A DNA stretch of 47,136 nt from Bigelowiella natans CCMP2755 (taxonomy: Eukaryota > Cercozoa > Chlorarachniophyceae), in assembly GCA_000320545.1 (NCBI GenBank), contig ADNK01002980.1, positions 1 through 47,136 of the forward strand, written 5' to 3'. This document shows, piece by piece, positions 1 to 10,468 of the stretch; the first letter of the stretch is position 1; each line of letters opens with the position of its first letter. Below the pieces are notes generated by a model, which saw only the letters and a program-made list of their open reading frames with translations, made no database searches and was not told where the DNA came from. Position numbers and translations under genes: made by a program.

Positions 1-1391
1 CGAGCCGCAGGACGGATTTTTCCCCCCAAAATCAAAAGATAACCTGAAGAATTCACATTTTTAAGCCCATGTGCACTCTGACGGCAAGGGCTCGCGCGCG
101 GGCACACACACAAACACAAACACACACACGCCTGTTAATAATAATTACCTTGGTAAATTTTCCGAATCGGCTTGAGTTGTTGTTGCGCAGGGTCTTTGCA
201 TTGCCAAACCCCTGGAGAATACAGGAATGAATGAGGGGGTGAGGATTACGATGATGATGATGACAATGAGAATTTAAGTCCCTAAAATTTCCAGTTATTT
301 TTTTTGGTAGGAGTATACTTTGTACATGTTAAAGGGAGAGGGGGGGGGGGGGGGGGAACAGCAGATGACATAATACCTCTAGAATAGGTTCAGCTTGTAG
401 CAGTCGTTCCTCGATCGATGCTGCCGCTGCCGCTTTTGTCTATATGAGCAATATTTATTTAATTTCAAATAAATGGAGAGAAAGGGAGAGAGAGAGAGAG
501 GGAAGGTGGGGGAGGGGGAGGTATTACTAAACAATTTCAACATACTTATTACCTCATCATTTATTGTAGAGGATTCTTCTATCTCATCGTCATCCCATCG
601 TATCTCCGACGAGGACGATGATGACATGAACGCAAGGTAACGAATCAGGAGCTTTGATGCCTTTTATGCAGGAAAATAATAATGGCAATAATGCCGATGA
701 TCAGCTCAATGATAACGTCGGAATATGGTGATGATGATGATGGTGGAGACAACGAGATGTCATAGGTAAGCATGAGACAAAATGCAGCAGCAAACAGCTG
801 CAATAGGAAATTTTTCCTACCTCTGTTTTCCCTGCTCCGCTTTCACCGCTCACGAGAATCGTTTGGGGCTTGTGTTCGAAATCACAAATTCGCCTTTTTT
901 AACAGCACAAATATACGTGGTATCAGAAATCTAGCAGCTTGTTTGCAGGCTCGCTGATAGTTAACGCCGTTGGTAAACTCTGCAAACACGTATGTGGTAC
1001 CTGTACGCATCGCGACTGATGGCAAAGATATGGGGAGGCAACCCTTCCTCCTCTTCATGAGATCGGCTGTGGTGGTATTCTTTCAACCTGATATATACGC
1101 GCGCGCGCGCGCACACACACACACATGATACAGCAACTACGGGATGCAATTCAGAAACTCTCTCCGAAGGAAAACTGGCGCTACCTTTCCTCCGTGTATA
1201 GCCCAAGTTCCTTAAACGGGTTTAGCGATATCAATACGTCGCCGACGGATGTATAGATGGACCCACGATTGAAACGACGCTTCACATTCTGAGGATTACG
1301 CACAACGAAGGCGAAAGGAGACGTCGAGGAATTACGTCATGAAGAACTGCCACAGGGACACTAGGAGAAGACATATTTTCGATAGACATAT
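1..1391 (-). CDS. Myosin heavy chain, 5' part of motor domain (partial)
   Basis: Actin-based motor, seen only as the first half of its head; the gene continues past the left edge. Exons read on the minus strand: 1391-1336, 1288-1185, 1087-1001, 893-821, 660-553, 439-377, 211-149, and 77 or 43 down to 1. The exons from 1288 to 149 join in phase. Visible in order: IYTSVGDVLISLNPF, LPPHIFAISRDAYR, the P-loop ILVSGESGAGKTE (821-860) and switch I, GNAKTLRNNNSSRFGKF (149-211). Between P-loop and switch I is a loop-1 insertion of six serines followed by an Asp/Glu-rich stretch, encoded mainly at 553-640. The start is unresolved; an open minus-strand stretch at 1433-1790 may hold N-terminal exons. 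The acceptor of the last exon is uncertain (77 keeps phase 0). Myosin identity is certain; the class cannot be told without the tail. Confidence 0.93.
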
Positions 1392-1432
1392 CTTTTATGT
1401 TTTTTGTGGATAGATTCTTTTTGGAATAGTAT

Positions 1433-1614
1433 TTACAATGTGCGTGTGTATGTGTGTGTGTTTGTGTGTGCGTGTCCTAGAACGACCTGGAGGACTGTCT
1501 TTTGGTCCATGTCCTTCATGTGCACCATGTCCCCATAGTCATCCTCCTTATCATCACCCCCATGACCGCTCCTGATCATATGTGTACGAGATTGTGGTCG
1601 CATGTGAACATATG

Positions 1615-1652
<38 letters not shown>

Positions 1653-2883
1653 ATCACTGATTGTTGTGGCAACCCTTGCAAGAGTCGCGGCGTGCTAAGC
1701 ATTCGAGGAGTGCTGAGCAGCGGAATGCTGGATGGGATGCTGGACAAAGAATCGTTTCCGATGTAAGCGCCAGTCCTCCGCCGCTAAAAAAGTTCGAGCC
1801 TCATGGAAGCTGAGAGATGTATGTAAAAGGAGAAATTAGGGCTTCAAAAATAATAATAATAATAGCACTCCAATTCTTGATAAAACTGAAGCTGTTATCT
1901 GTATACTATAAAATCGTTAGTATACTTATTCTCTCCTCTTCACCCTGAATTTCCATTTACTTCTTATCTTGTGGGCGTTCTATATCTTCCTCCCTCCTTT
2001 CTATCTCTACATCTCTCATCCCTTCAGATTCAACGTGGTGTCTGAACTCGGGACAACTTCATACAGAATTTGAGAAAAAGTGGCTAGCTCTATAAACACT
2101 ATTATTTCCATCTCTCGGCTTCCGTCCTCTCTCTTCCCGACAACCATCTTCCCATAGACCCAAACCCTATTCCCACCTCCCTCTGTGCCTCACAAAGCCG
2201 ATTTGCAGAATTCAGGCGTAGGAGGCAGAATAGAAATTTAAGATATTGAAGAATATAGCTCATTTTGTTTCGGCGTCATAAAATTCTAGTTAGTTTTAGG
2301 TTTTAGGGTTCTATCAGCGGATCGTTATCGAAAACGCCCTAGGTAACAAGTAAGACTATTTCCTGCAAGAATTGGTCTCTAAGAGCATACGAGAATTGTA
2401 AATTTATTCAGAAAATCTTTAGTATAAGGTCGTACTATGAAATCGAAGGTATTCTCGGATTGTTCGACAGGTTGGGAGAGATCTGATTCTTATTTCTTGT
2501 CTTCCGATCGATCTGCACAGAACGTTTCCGATCGAAGACGATCAGGGGAGATTTCAAAAGCTGCGACAACATCGATCACTAATGGTCACAAAAATGAAGA
2601 ATCTTTTGCACACTAAATTTTTACCTTGAGGAGAGGAAGGAAAACGAAGGGGTTATTTCGTAGAACGTAATCGTGTATTGCACACAAAGAGATTGCTCGA
2701 GATCTCTCGTGGATATTTCGGCAACAAACATCGCAACACACAGCGCACGCGTAAAAAAATCTGCTGGTGAAAACCGCAGGTCGACTGTGAGCTTCTAAGC
2801 ACTATTCGAGGCTCCAACTAGAAAGTTTGCTGTATGTGACAAGACGCAAGAGGGAAAAGGCAAGCGTTCCTATCTGAAATGCT
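1433..2883. other. 5' flank of myosin gene; possible N-terminal exons and TG repeat
   Basis: The minus strand is open from 1747 to 1433 and holds a Ser/Pro/Leu-rich stretch and an acidic stretch (DDKEDDYGDMVHMKDM) that could be N-terminal myosin exons. I could not join either to the exon at 1391 in phase. A (TG)n microsatellite lies at 1617-1650. From about 1800 to 2880 I see no convincing exon on either strand. This is probably the shared upst­ream region of the divergent myosin (-) and phosphatase (+) genes. Confidence 0.4.
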
Positions 2884-3126
2884 ATGTCCCGACGATTTTC
2901 CGAAAGCTACGAGGGAGGAGGAGGAGGAAGACACCCCATCACAATAAGAACAGAAGACGAAAGTGAATACTACAGCCCCCTCATCACCAGTTTAGTTACT
3001 CCCTACACATTGCCTCCGCCTAGAGACAAAAGAAACACGGAGAAAGATTGTGCGAGAGAAGGTAGCATCCCAAACCACCTTTCAACAGAACAAAACATTG
3101 AGCTTGAGCGACTGATTAGTGGGTAG
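2884..3126 (+). CDS. Open frame of 80 codons, possible 5' exon of the phosphatase gene
   Basis: An ATG at 2884 opens a Ser/Glu/Arg-rich frame starting MSRRFSESYEGGGGG and ending at a stop at 3124-3126. It lies 215 bases upstream of the first well-supported phosphatase exon, on the same strand. I found no donor in it that keeps phase with the exon at 3341, so it may be a separate small ORF, a 5' leader ORF or chance. No family recognised. Confidence 0.25.
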   Translation: MSRRFSESYEGGGGGRHPITIRTEDESEYYSPLITSLVTPYTLPPPRDKRNTEKDCAREGSIPNHLSTEQNIELERLISG

Positions 3127-3340
3127 CTGAGATGAGAATGAAAGGAGAACCGTGAGAAGAAGAGCTTTTTAAAAGGGAAAGTAGCTACATTTCTATAAGA
3201 AGAACATACCTGTGAGTTGAGCGTTGCAAGAGGGCACTTAGCATTCATACGGCTTCATGTTCTTTTTTCAACTGAAAGATCGGAAACTTATCTAGCAAAT
3301 TCAAGAAACTTAGGACATTAATCTATCATAAATTTCCTAG

Positions 3341-4057
3341 ATGCCAAGACACAGCGAAGATATACATTCGCCGATTCCGTGTCCCTTCCTGGAAAGAGAA
3401 ACGTTGAACACAACAACGGGCAAGGTGTCTAATAAAAGATATTAGTCCTCTTTCTATCGACAGAGGCGAGATAAATCAATGTGAAATAGTTGACTAATGT
3501 TCCCCATCATCATCCTCACCGTTTTTAGGTGCAGATCATGCGCTGTGCTGAACTGCTTAATCTGATGAGTGGGCGAGACCTCATTCTGGTGGATACAAGA
3601 TCTGGTGCAGGTGGGTTCAAATTAGCGACGGTTTTAGTAAATAGTAGGAGAATAAAGATACTACTACTGGCAAGTGGCAGTTTTATTATTCTTTCTTCTG
3701 CTCCTCTTCCACTGGATGTAGCAATGGTAGTATTTGAAGTGATGTTTGAAGCGGTATTGATTCTTGATTCTTACGCAGAATTCAAAGAGGGGAAATTAAT
3801 GAGGGCGATAAACGTCCCAGTCACCCAAGAGTTTGTTGATAAGGTGGTAGAATATGAATTGTGAATGTGGCGGTTGCAGTGGTGGTGTTGTGGTGCTTTG
3901 CGTTCGTTGGTTGCCGTAGGGTTTGCTATTTTCTATTGCAATCCGATTGCGAATAAGGAAATCTAATCAAATCTGGTGTAATCCAGATTCCCACTGCAAA
4001 GGAGATGCTGAAGACTATACGTGGGGCGGTACCACACAAAGCGCACGCACGATCACA

Positions 4058-4114
<57 letters not shown>

Positions 4115-6046
4115 AGAGAGAGAAGGTGGCCACTGGCTTGCGTTGAACATGACATGATGTCCACATTAGGGAAAGTTTCAACTAAATGCAAGAACAAGGG
4201 CCGGAAAAAAAACTGTGATCGTCAGTGCTGATGGCAAAACAGGCGAAAAGGTATTTCTTTTAAATGTTGCTTGTAGGAGAGAACCTATTTTATGGCAAAT
4301 ATCCCAAAGCCTTTCATGATCGGAAAGTTTCGGCCAAGTGCGGCAAACGATTTTGTGCATGTTGTTTTTATTTCTCGAGCCTGCATACACATACTTCTCC
4401 GTTGCACATCCTTGAATTGATGACTTATCCATTTAGGATCCCGCTGGAGCCATGGCTGCTGTTCTAAATGATTCCAGTTCTTTGTGCGTCTTAAAGGGCG
4501 GTTTCAAAGCACTCGCTGCAAAGTATAAATTGAAATTATGGGGGCTTTCGAGTGGATACAGACCATTCATTATCACAGTATATAAGTTCAATTATCCAAT
4601 AACTTTTCAGGTTTCCGTTCATTGTAAACAAGTTGACTTTGCCATGGTTTCCCACCGTCCTTATCGAGGATTTCTTACTACTTGGTCTGAAGAAGTTCAC
4701 GTGACGTGTTGTTTTAGCCAGGACGAACCCATTAATCCCCCATTTCTTCGTTACAGGTTCCGAGGACGATGCAAAGCAGCTCAAGCATCTGGAAGCCTTA
4801 GGAATCACCCACATTCTTAACGTTTCATCGGGTGTTAAGAACTATTACCCTGATAAGTAAGAACTGAAGCGTTAAGTTGAGAGTTGGGTACGGTAGTGAT
4901 GATAGCGTAATCTAGAGGGTTTGTCAGTTTTTACAGTTAACATTTTTAGGAACGATCATGTAATTAATTGTCTCTTTGTCTCTATTTGTTATATTAGATT
5001 CGAGTATCATCAAATCAACCTACCAGATTCAATTGACTCGAACTTGAGCGAGCACTTTCAAAAGGTAGCCATGCAAATTTCGAAAATGTTTGATATTCTT
5101 TACTCTTCTATGACCCCTTTGTTCTTCCTTTTATACTTATCTTGCTCTGCATTGTTGAATCAACCACCAGGCATTCGATTTCTTAAAATCTTCTGATGGA
5201 GACAGCACAAAAAAAGTTCTTGTCCATTGCCACCAAGGAGTCTCAAGGTGGTATTTTCGTCCATCTAGATTGTTGCTGGATATATAAGGAGCAGACCAAA
5301 CAGCAATAGAGCTTCTGTGCAACAAGAATTAATGGACACACGCGCGCCCCTGCACATATACGCACATCAAGAAATATCTCATGAGTAGCTGCTTTCAAAT
5401 ATGTCTTGAATATTCCAGCTGAGTTGTCACTAATCGGTTTCATTTTTAGTATTTTCCCTTCACCCACCACCCAGTCTTCAACCTTTACCTTTGATAATTC
5501 ATCTAATCTCTCAGGTCTTCGACAGTGGTATTAGCCTACCTGATGTACACAAAGGTGAAGCATTTGGGGCAAGGGAACTGGGAAAAATCAGGGAAACCAT
5601 TGTCATATCCCTGAAGCATGTCTTTTTAGCACTGGACTTTAAAGGACACTTACACTTTCGCAAAGTCAAGTAGACCGCAAATACGCCCCAACCCTGGGTA
5701 CTAGATTTGATGTGCTTCTGTATTATCGTTGCGATCTGAAAACCGTATTCTGAAGGTTTTGGAGACAACTGGAAAAGTTTGAAGTTCAATTATTTGGGAA
5801 ATCGACTCTCAAAGATTGCGTGGATATCGAGGAAGAAGAGAAAGAATACAACGCCAAAAATGTTCGACAGTCTTTATAATATTCATTGTCTTAGCTGTAG
5901 CTGAATGCAACTTTATGTTTCAGAATAGAGAAGCTGAAATTGGAGAGGAAGATGAAGATGATGGAAGTGAAGTATCGCGCACCATAAGGACTAACGATGA
6001 TCCCGGAATGGCTCAGGATAAGTGTGACCTGTGTAACATAATCTAA
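3341..6046 (+). CDS. Rhodanese plus dual-specificity protein phosphatase (MAP-kinase-phosphatase-like)
   Basis: Predicted protein phosphatase of 364 residues from 14 exons: 3341-3424, 3529-3610, 3779-3843, 3987-4028, 4170-4250, 4437-4522, 4611-4684, 4757-4856, 4998-5064, 5171-5247, 5515-5554, 5630-5697, 5756-5861, 5924-6046. All joins keep phase. The N-terminal half is a rhodanese/Cdc25-like domain (LILVDTR, AINVP, LCVLKGG) whose usual catalytic Cys loop reads VSADGKTGE, so it is probably non-catalytic, as in MAP kinase phosphatases. The catalytic domain has FLLLG, LGITHILNVS, the acid loop LPDS, and the P-loop VHCHQGVSRSS with Cys and Arg present. The tail is acidic and ends CDLCNII. If the 62-base intron at 5862-5923 is not spliced, translation stops at 5879 instead. 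ATG at 3341 is the first in-frame start; an upstream exon is possible. Confidence 0.87.
4054..4117. repeat. Compound microsatellite (CA)n(GA)n in a phosphatase intron
   Basis: About eleven CA units run directly into about twenty GA units within the intron 4029-4169. Confidence 0.9.
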
Positions 6047-6638
6047 TTTTTACATCTCTACATTTCCAATGCATGGAACCAGTTATCTGATCCTGATATT
6101 CAGGGATGAAATGTTGAAAAATAACATATTTTACATAATTTAACTGGTCTACTTTGTGTTGTCAGACTACTGACATGAACCATGCAAACACAATGATGCC
6201 GGCGCATTGCTAGATTGCCTCTAATCGACGTCGCACAGTGATGATGATCCAGATGGCAATGCATACATCTAGACATGCGCTATTTTTCGCTGCGCGCTAC
6301 TACGTGACATGCTGCTGAATGCCTACGCTACTTGCTTGCATGCATTTGTACGTTCTATTTCTGCATGTTGTTGGTCACAATACACACAACAAGAGTGTAC
6401 ATTGCACATTATTCGAAATTCTCATGTGTCAATCCCGATGCGACCGAGTGCTACTGTGTATGTATAGCAGAATTTGTATGGCCATACACGCTGTGCTATG
6501 TGCTGCTGACCAAGCTAACAAGGCTTTTTATCTAGATTGATCTATGCTAGTTCAAAAAAATTGAAGAACACAATTGTAATGGCTTAAAATTCATTCCAGG
6601 TTTGAAGAGATCTTTTGTAGAAATACCATTCTCTGGGT
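6047..6638. other. Intergenic block between two converging genes, TGCATG-rich
   Basis: No supported gene. The block lies between the 3' ends of the phosphatase (+) and the fucosyltransferase-like gene (-). It is rich in CATGC/GCATG words (for example 6333-6345) and short palindromes. Similar blocks follow most genes in this window. Confidence 0.6.
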
Positions 6639-7568
6639 CTAAAAACCTGAAATACGAACATCACAAAATTCACTTTTCCGCCAATCCGTGCATACGATTA
6701 TTGGATAGATATCGAATACCTTTCCCTTTGATAAAACACCTGCTGCGTAGGAGAAGCTACTGGGTGACGTGAGTAAATAGTCTGCAGTAACCATACTGTG
6801 GAAGGACGTCATCATACCGTCATCTCCCAGTAGTTGCAGCTCAACATCGTCATGTTTGGTAAGAATTTTGAAGTCCTCCGGGCTGCCCTCAGAAAACACA
6901 TGGAAGACATGGACCTCCCGGGGTTTCAGATAGTCTTTTCTTATCATCTCCAATCCTCTCTCGAAAGCAGACATCTTCACATACCTATTACCGTGGTTAG
7001 TTTCCTCATCGATATCTCCTCGGCGAATATGTACAGCAATTACAGTAGTGTTTTCGTCCCTGCCAAATGTTGACTGAAGGTTAAGAGTTTCAACTCCAGC
7101 ATCATACTTTTCCCGCAAGTAATTTCTCACGCAGGGAGTATAATAAGCTTCAGGGTCCTCATTCACCCAATGGAAATAACCATGCTTTTCTCGATCGCAT
7201 TTGGAGCAATTACCAGCCTTAAAGCCCATCAATATCTTTAATTGATCATTGTCCTGCGCATGAGCCACGTGCGATCCGGGGGTATGACAGTATGTAATTC
7301 TATTTTTCGCAGCAAATGCAACAGCGGTCATAAATAACGTATAATGAGCTCCGAATCCATCTTTTGCAGGCGGCCCTGTCAGGCAATGCTTTACTGGATC
7401 TTCGAACTCCTTCTCCATATGAAATTTCCCATCAGTCGTCGATTTGACTAGATTGCAACCCTTACTGCTGCTCCCGTTGCCATACACTAGTTCCCTGCGA
7501 TGTGGGGTGTTATGAATGACCCCTTCCACGTGGCAGAGGATGAAGGCAAAGAGAACACCAGCAGCCAT
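6639..7568 (-). CDS. Secreted fucosyltransferase-like protein (HxRRGD family), single exon
   Basis: 309 residues in one uninterrupted frame, unusual among the intron-rich neighbours. A short hydrophobic N-terminus (AAGVLFAFILCHVEG) looks like a signal peptide, pointing to the secretory pathway. The core motif VIAVHIRRGD (residues about 176-185) and the downstream MVTADYLLTSPSSFSYAAG (about 259-277) match the GDP-sugar-binding region of fucosyltransferases of the alpha-1,2/alpha-1,6 and O-fucosyl superfamily. At least eight cysteines would suit a disulphide-bonded lumenal enzyme. The ATG at 7568 is preferred because the signal peptide follows at once. A perfect donor (gtaagtgg) upstream on the same strand near 7750 leaves open a further 5' exon. 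Acceptor and linkage cannot be predicted. Confidence 0.75.
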   Translation of the reverse strand: MAAGVLFAFILCHVEGVIHNTPHRRELVYGNGSSSKGCNLVKSTTDGKFHMEKEFEDPVKHCLTGPPAKDGFGAHYTLFMTAVAFAAKNRITYCHTPGSHVAHAQDNDQLKILMGFKAGNCSKCDREKHGYFHWVNEDPEAYYTPCVRNYLREKYDAGVETLNLQSTFGRDENTTVIAVHIRRGDIDEETNHGNRYVKMSAFERGLEMIRKDYLKPREVHVFHVFSEGSPEDFKILTKHDDVELQLLGDDGMMTSFHSMVTADYLLTSPSSFSYAAGVLSKGKVFDIYPIIVCTDWRKSEFCDVRISGF

Positions 7569-8214
7569 TTTAGGGGGTGGAAAGAATTGGAAATACTAAC
7601 GCCATCCCTTGCATGGACCGGAATCGAATCAAAACCCTGCGATTTATATCCTGCGTCAAAGTAAAACTTGAGAAATACGCCAGCAGCAACTTGAAGAAAT
7701 CCCCAGACTTCATATTTTCCCAGGAGTTCTTTCTGCAGCAGGCCACTTACCTTTTTGGTCCGGGGAAACAGTGATGCGACAAGAAAGAACAAGCGGCTCA
7801 TGTAAGGATCGCAAAACGATGGGCGAAAGTGGTCTGAGACAGGGCTAAAATTCGTTTTTACAACGGACATCGCAACGCAACAAAGACAGACCTCCCACAC
7901 CTCCTGGAGCTGGAGCAAATGCCTTCCCGCCACCATAGCCAGCCTTCGTAGCAACGTGCATGCTTTTCCACGACTCTCTGTCAACATGAAAATACAAGGG
8001 GGGGACTTCGATAGGAACAGTGATGTTGGTGCCCCCCCTGGCCATTGTGAAAAGCGCTTTGTTGCACTCTTCTTGCTGGTCGTCACGCTCGGTTGTCACG
8101 TCGTCTTTGAGGTTGAATGCACGCTTAACTAATGCTTGCTAGAGCACACGCAGCATTGATCTGAAGTTTAACACCAAAATGATTGACTTCCGCGTGCCTG
8201 ACGTGCATTGTTAG
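7569..8214. other. Region upstream of the fucosyltransferase-like and LRR genes
   Basis: Divergent intergenic space. On the minus strand a frame from ATG near 8044 to a stop at 7845 (about 66 codons, beginning MARGGTNITVPIEVP) and another starting near 7875 (MSVVKTNF) that runs into AAG followed by gtaagtgg look like possible small exons. Neither joins in phase to the gene at 7568. No family recognised; promoters cannot be pinpointed. Confidence 0.3.
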
Positions 8215-8543
8215 AAGGATGGTAGGAGATACGGGAGAGCGACAGTCTCATCGGGCCTGCTGGACAAAGGCGAGCAGCGACAGCGACATTCCGCTCGAGA
8301 ATCCCTAGATCTGAGCGCGTTACCGCATGATACGAAGCATCTTGATCTTTCTCTCCATGGACTTCGCTCTCTGAAAGTGGGTGGCTTTGCACACCTTTCG
8401 TCTCTGAAACGCCTCAACCTCAGACAAAACCAGCTGAAGAGTGTTCCCAGTGGCGCCTTCGAGGGGCTGCAGCACTTGCATAGACTGGATCTCTCCGTGA
8501 ATCGCATATCCAAACGTACCTTTACATATATATGAAATGTAGG

Positions 8544-8594
<51 letters not shown>

Positions 8595-9150
8595 AAGGTT
8601 GGGAGGGGAGTGAGAACAATGATGATGGGGCTCAGAGAAGATGAATTCGCTCTTTGTTTACAGTTACCACTGGATTTGTAAGTTGCTTACATCGACTGCG
8701 CGAACTACGCCTGGATCGTAACCTCATCGCCAGTATTCCGGTCGGCGGATTGGTACTATCTCTATATCGCAACTCGCTACTACTCGATACTGCTCCTCAC
8801 TACTGCTACACAAACTACTACTACTACAACCATAATACTACTTCTCTATCACTGCTACGTCATTCCGCCATTTGTTCTATAGCTAATACACCGCCAATGT
8901 ACAAAGACAAATGCCATGCACGTTTTCATGACCGGTCTATTTCCTCTCGCTGGCTGAAAATAGGTGGGACAGTCGCAATTGATGCGCTTGAATCTATCGG
9001 ATAACCGACTAGACATGCTTCAACTCGAAATGCTTAAGCAGAACTGCCGATTGGAGCATATCGATCTTAGCATTAACTCCCTTGCAGAGCTGCCGTGCGA
9101 CCTATTCGAGTATGCGCCAGAATTGAGGTATGATGATGGCGCCGTGGTTG

Positions 9151-9204
<54 letters not shown>

Positions 9205-10425
9205 CGGGGGGGGGGGGGGAGGGAAGGGAGAGAGCATCACATGCATTGTTTCACTTCGTATGCACCACGCAGGGTCTTGAAGCTGGACTTCAATGTCCTC
9301 CAGGAGCTAGATGTGGAGCAGTTTGCAAACAACCCCAAGCTACGCAACCTGTCGCTGAGCAATAACCGGCTCTCCCATGCCTCCATAAAGTCCCCCATCT
9401 TTGATAGTCTCACTGAGCTCAGGTCTTTGGACTTGAGCAGAAATATGATACATCACCTGGACCGTGCGCTGGTAATTGCCCTCTCCGTTCTCCTCGTCCT
9501 ACCCCTCCTTCCGCGTACACGTTGCCCTCTTTCACTTGGCTTATCCCTCCCTCTCCCTCGCTCCCCTTTCTCTCCCTCCCTCGCTTTTCTGATTGGCTAA
9601 TAATGAAGATTCGGTCATGCCGTGATCTGGAGGAGCTGAGCCTGAACGACAACTTGATTGCCACCATTCCCGACTCCCTCTTCGACTTCCTCCCCAAGTG
9701 TCGTCGTATAAACCTCGCCAACAACCGAATCTCCTCGCTGGATGAGCGCGCATTTTGGGGCTGTGGGGCCATACGGATGCTGTCGCTGCAGGGTAACGAC
9801 CTAAGCTCGCTTGCGGAGCGTGTGTTCTACTTCAGTGGGAAGCTGGTTTGGCTGCGATTATCCTTCAACTGCATCAGCGCGCTACCGGGAGCCATCTTCT
9901 CAATGTGAGTCGGCTGCTGCGTGCTGAGTGGGGGAGGGGAAGGGGGGGGGGGGGAGAGGGCATTAGTGAGAACAATAGGTATATATGAATTATGCATGAC
10001 GCCGTGGTTGTTATTCTCTTGATGATGGTACGTTAAGCACCGTTTGATGAGTTATAATGATGGATCTTAGGAATTCGAAGCTGCGGTACCTCAGCCTGCA
10101 GCGCAACCACCTATCGAGCTTGAACACCACGCTATTCAGCAGCCTCAACAACCTGGAGACCCTCGTTCTCTCCGAAAACGCCCTGCAGGGACATCTCCCT
10201 CCGCACCTGCTCAGGCCGCTTGTAAAGCTGAAAACCTTACGACTAGAAGGAAACCAGTTGCAAAGTAATGTTGAAGTAGTAGTGGTAGTACTGGACTAGA
10301 AGCAGCCGCTCTTATCAGAGTAGTGCACGGCTACTGCTGCTGCTGCTGCGGCACTGGATATAGTGTATGAGGCGGCAATACTCGCCTAACCCTCCACTCT
10401 TTATTTGATCTTAACAAGCGCACCA

Positions 10426-10468
<43 letters not shown>

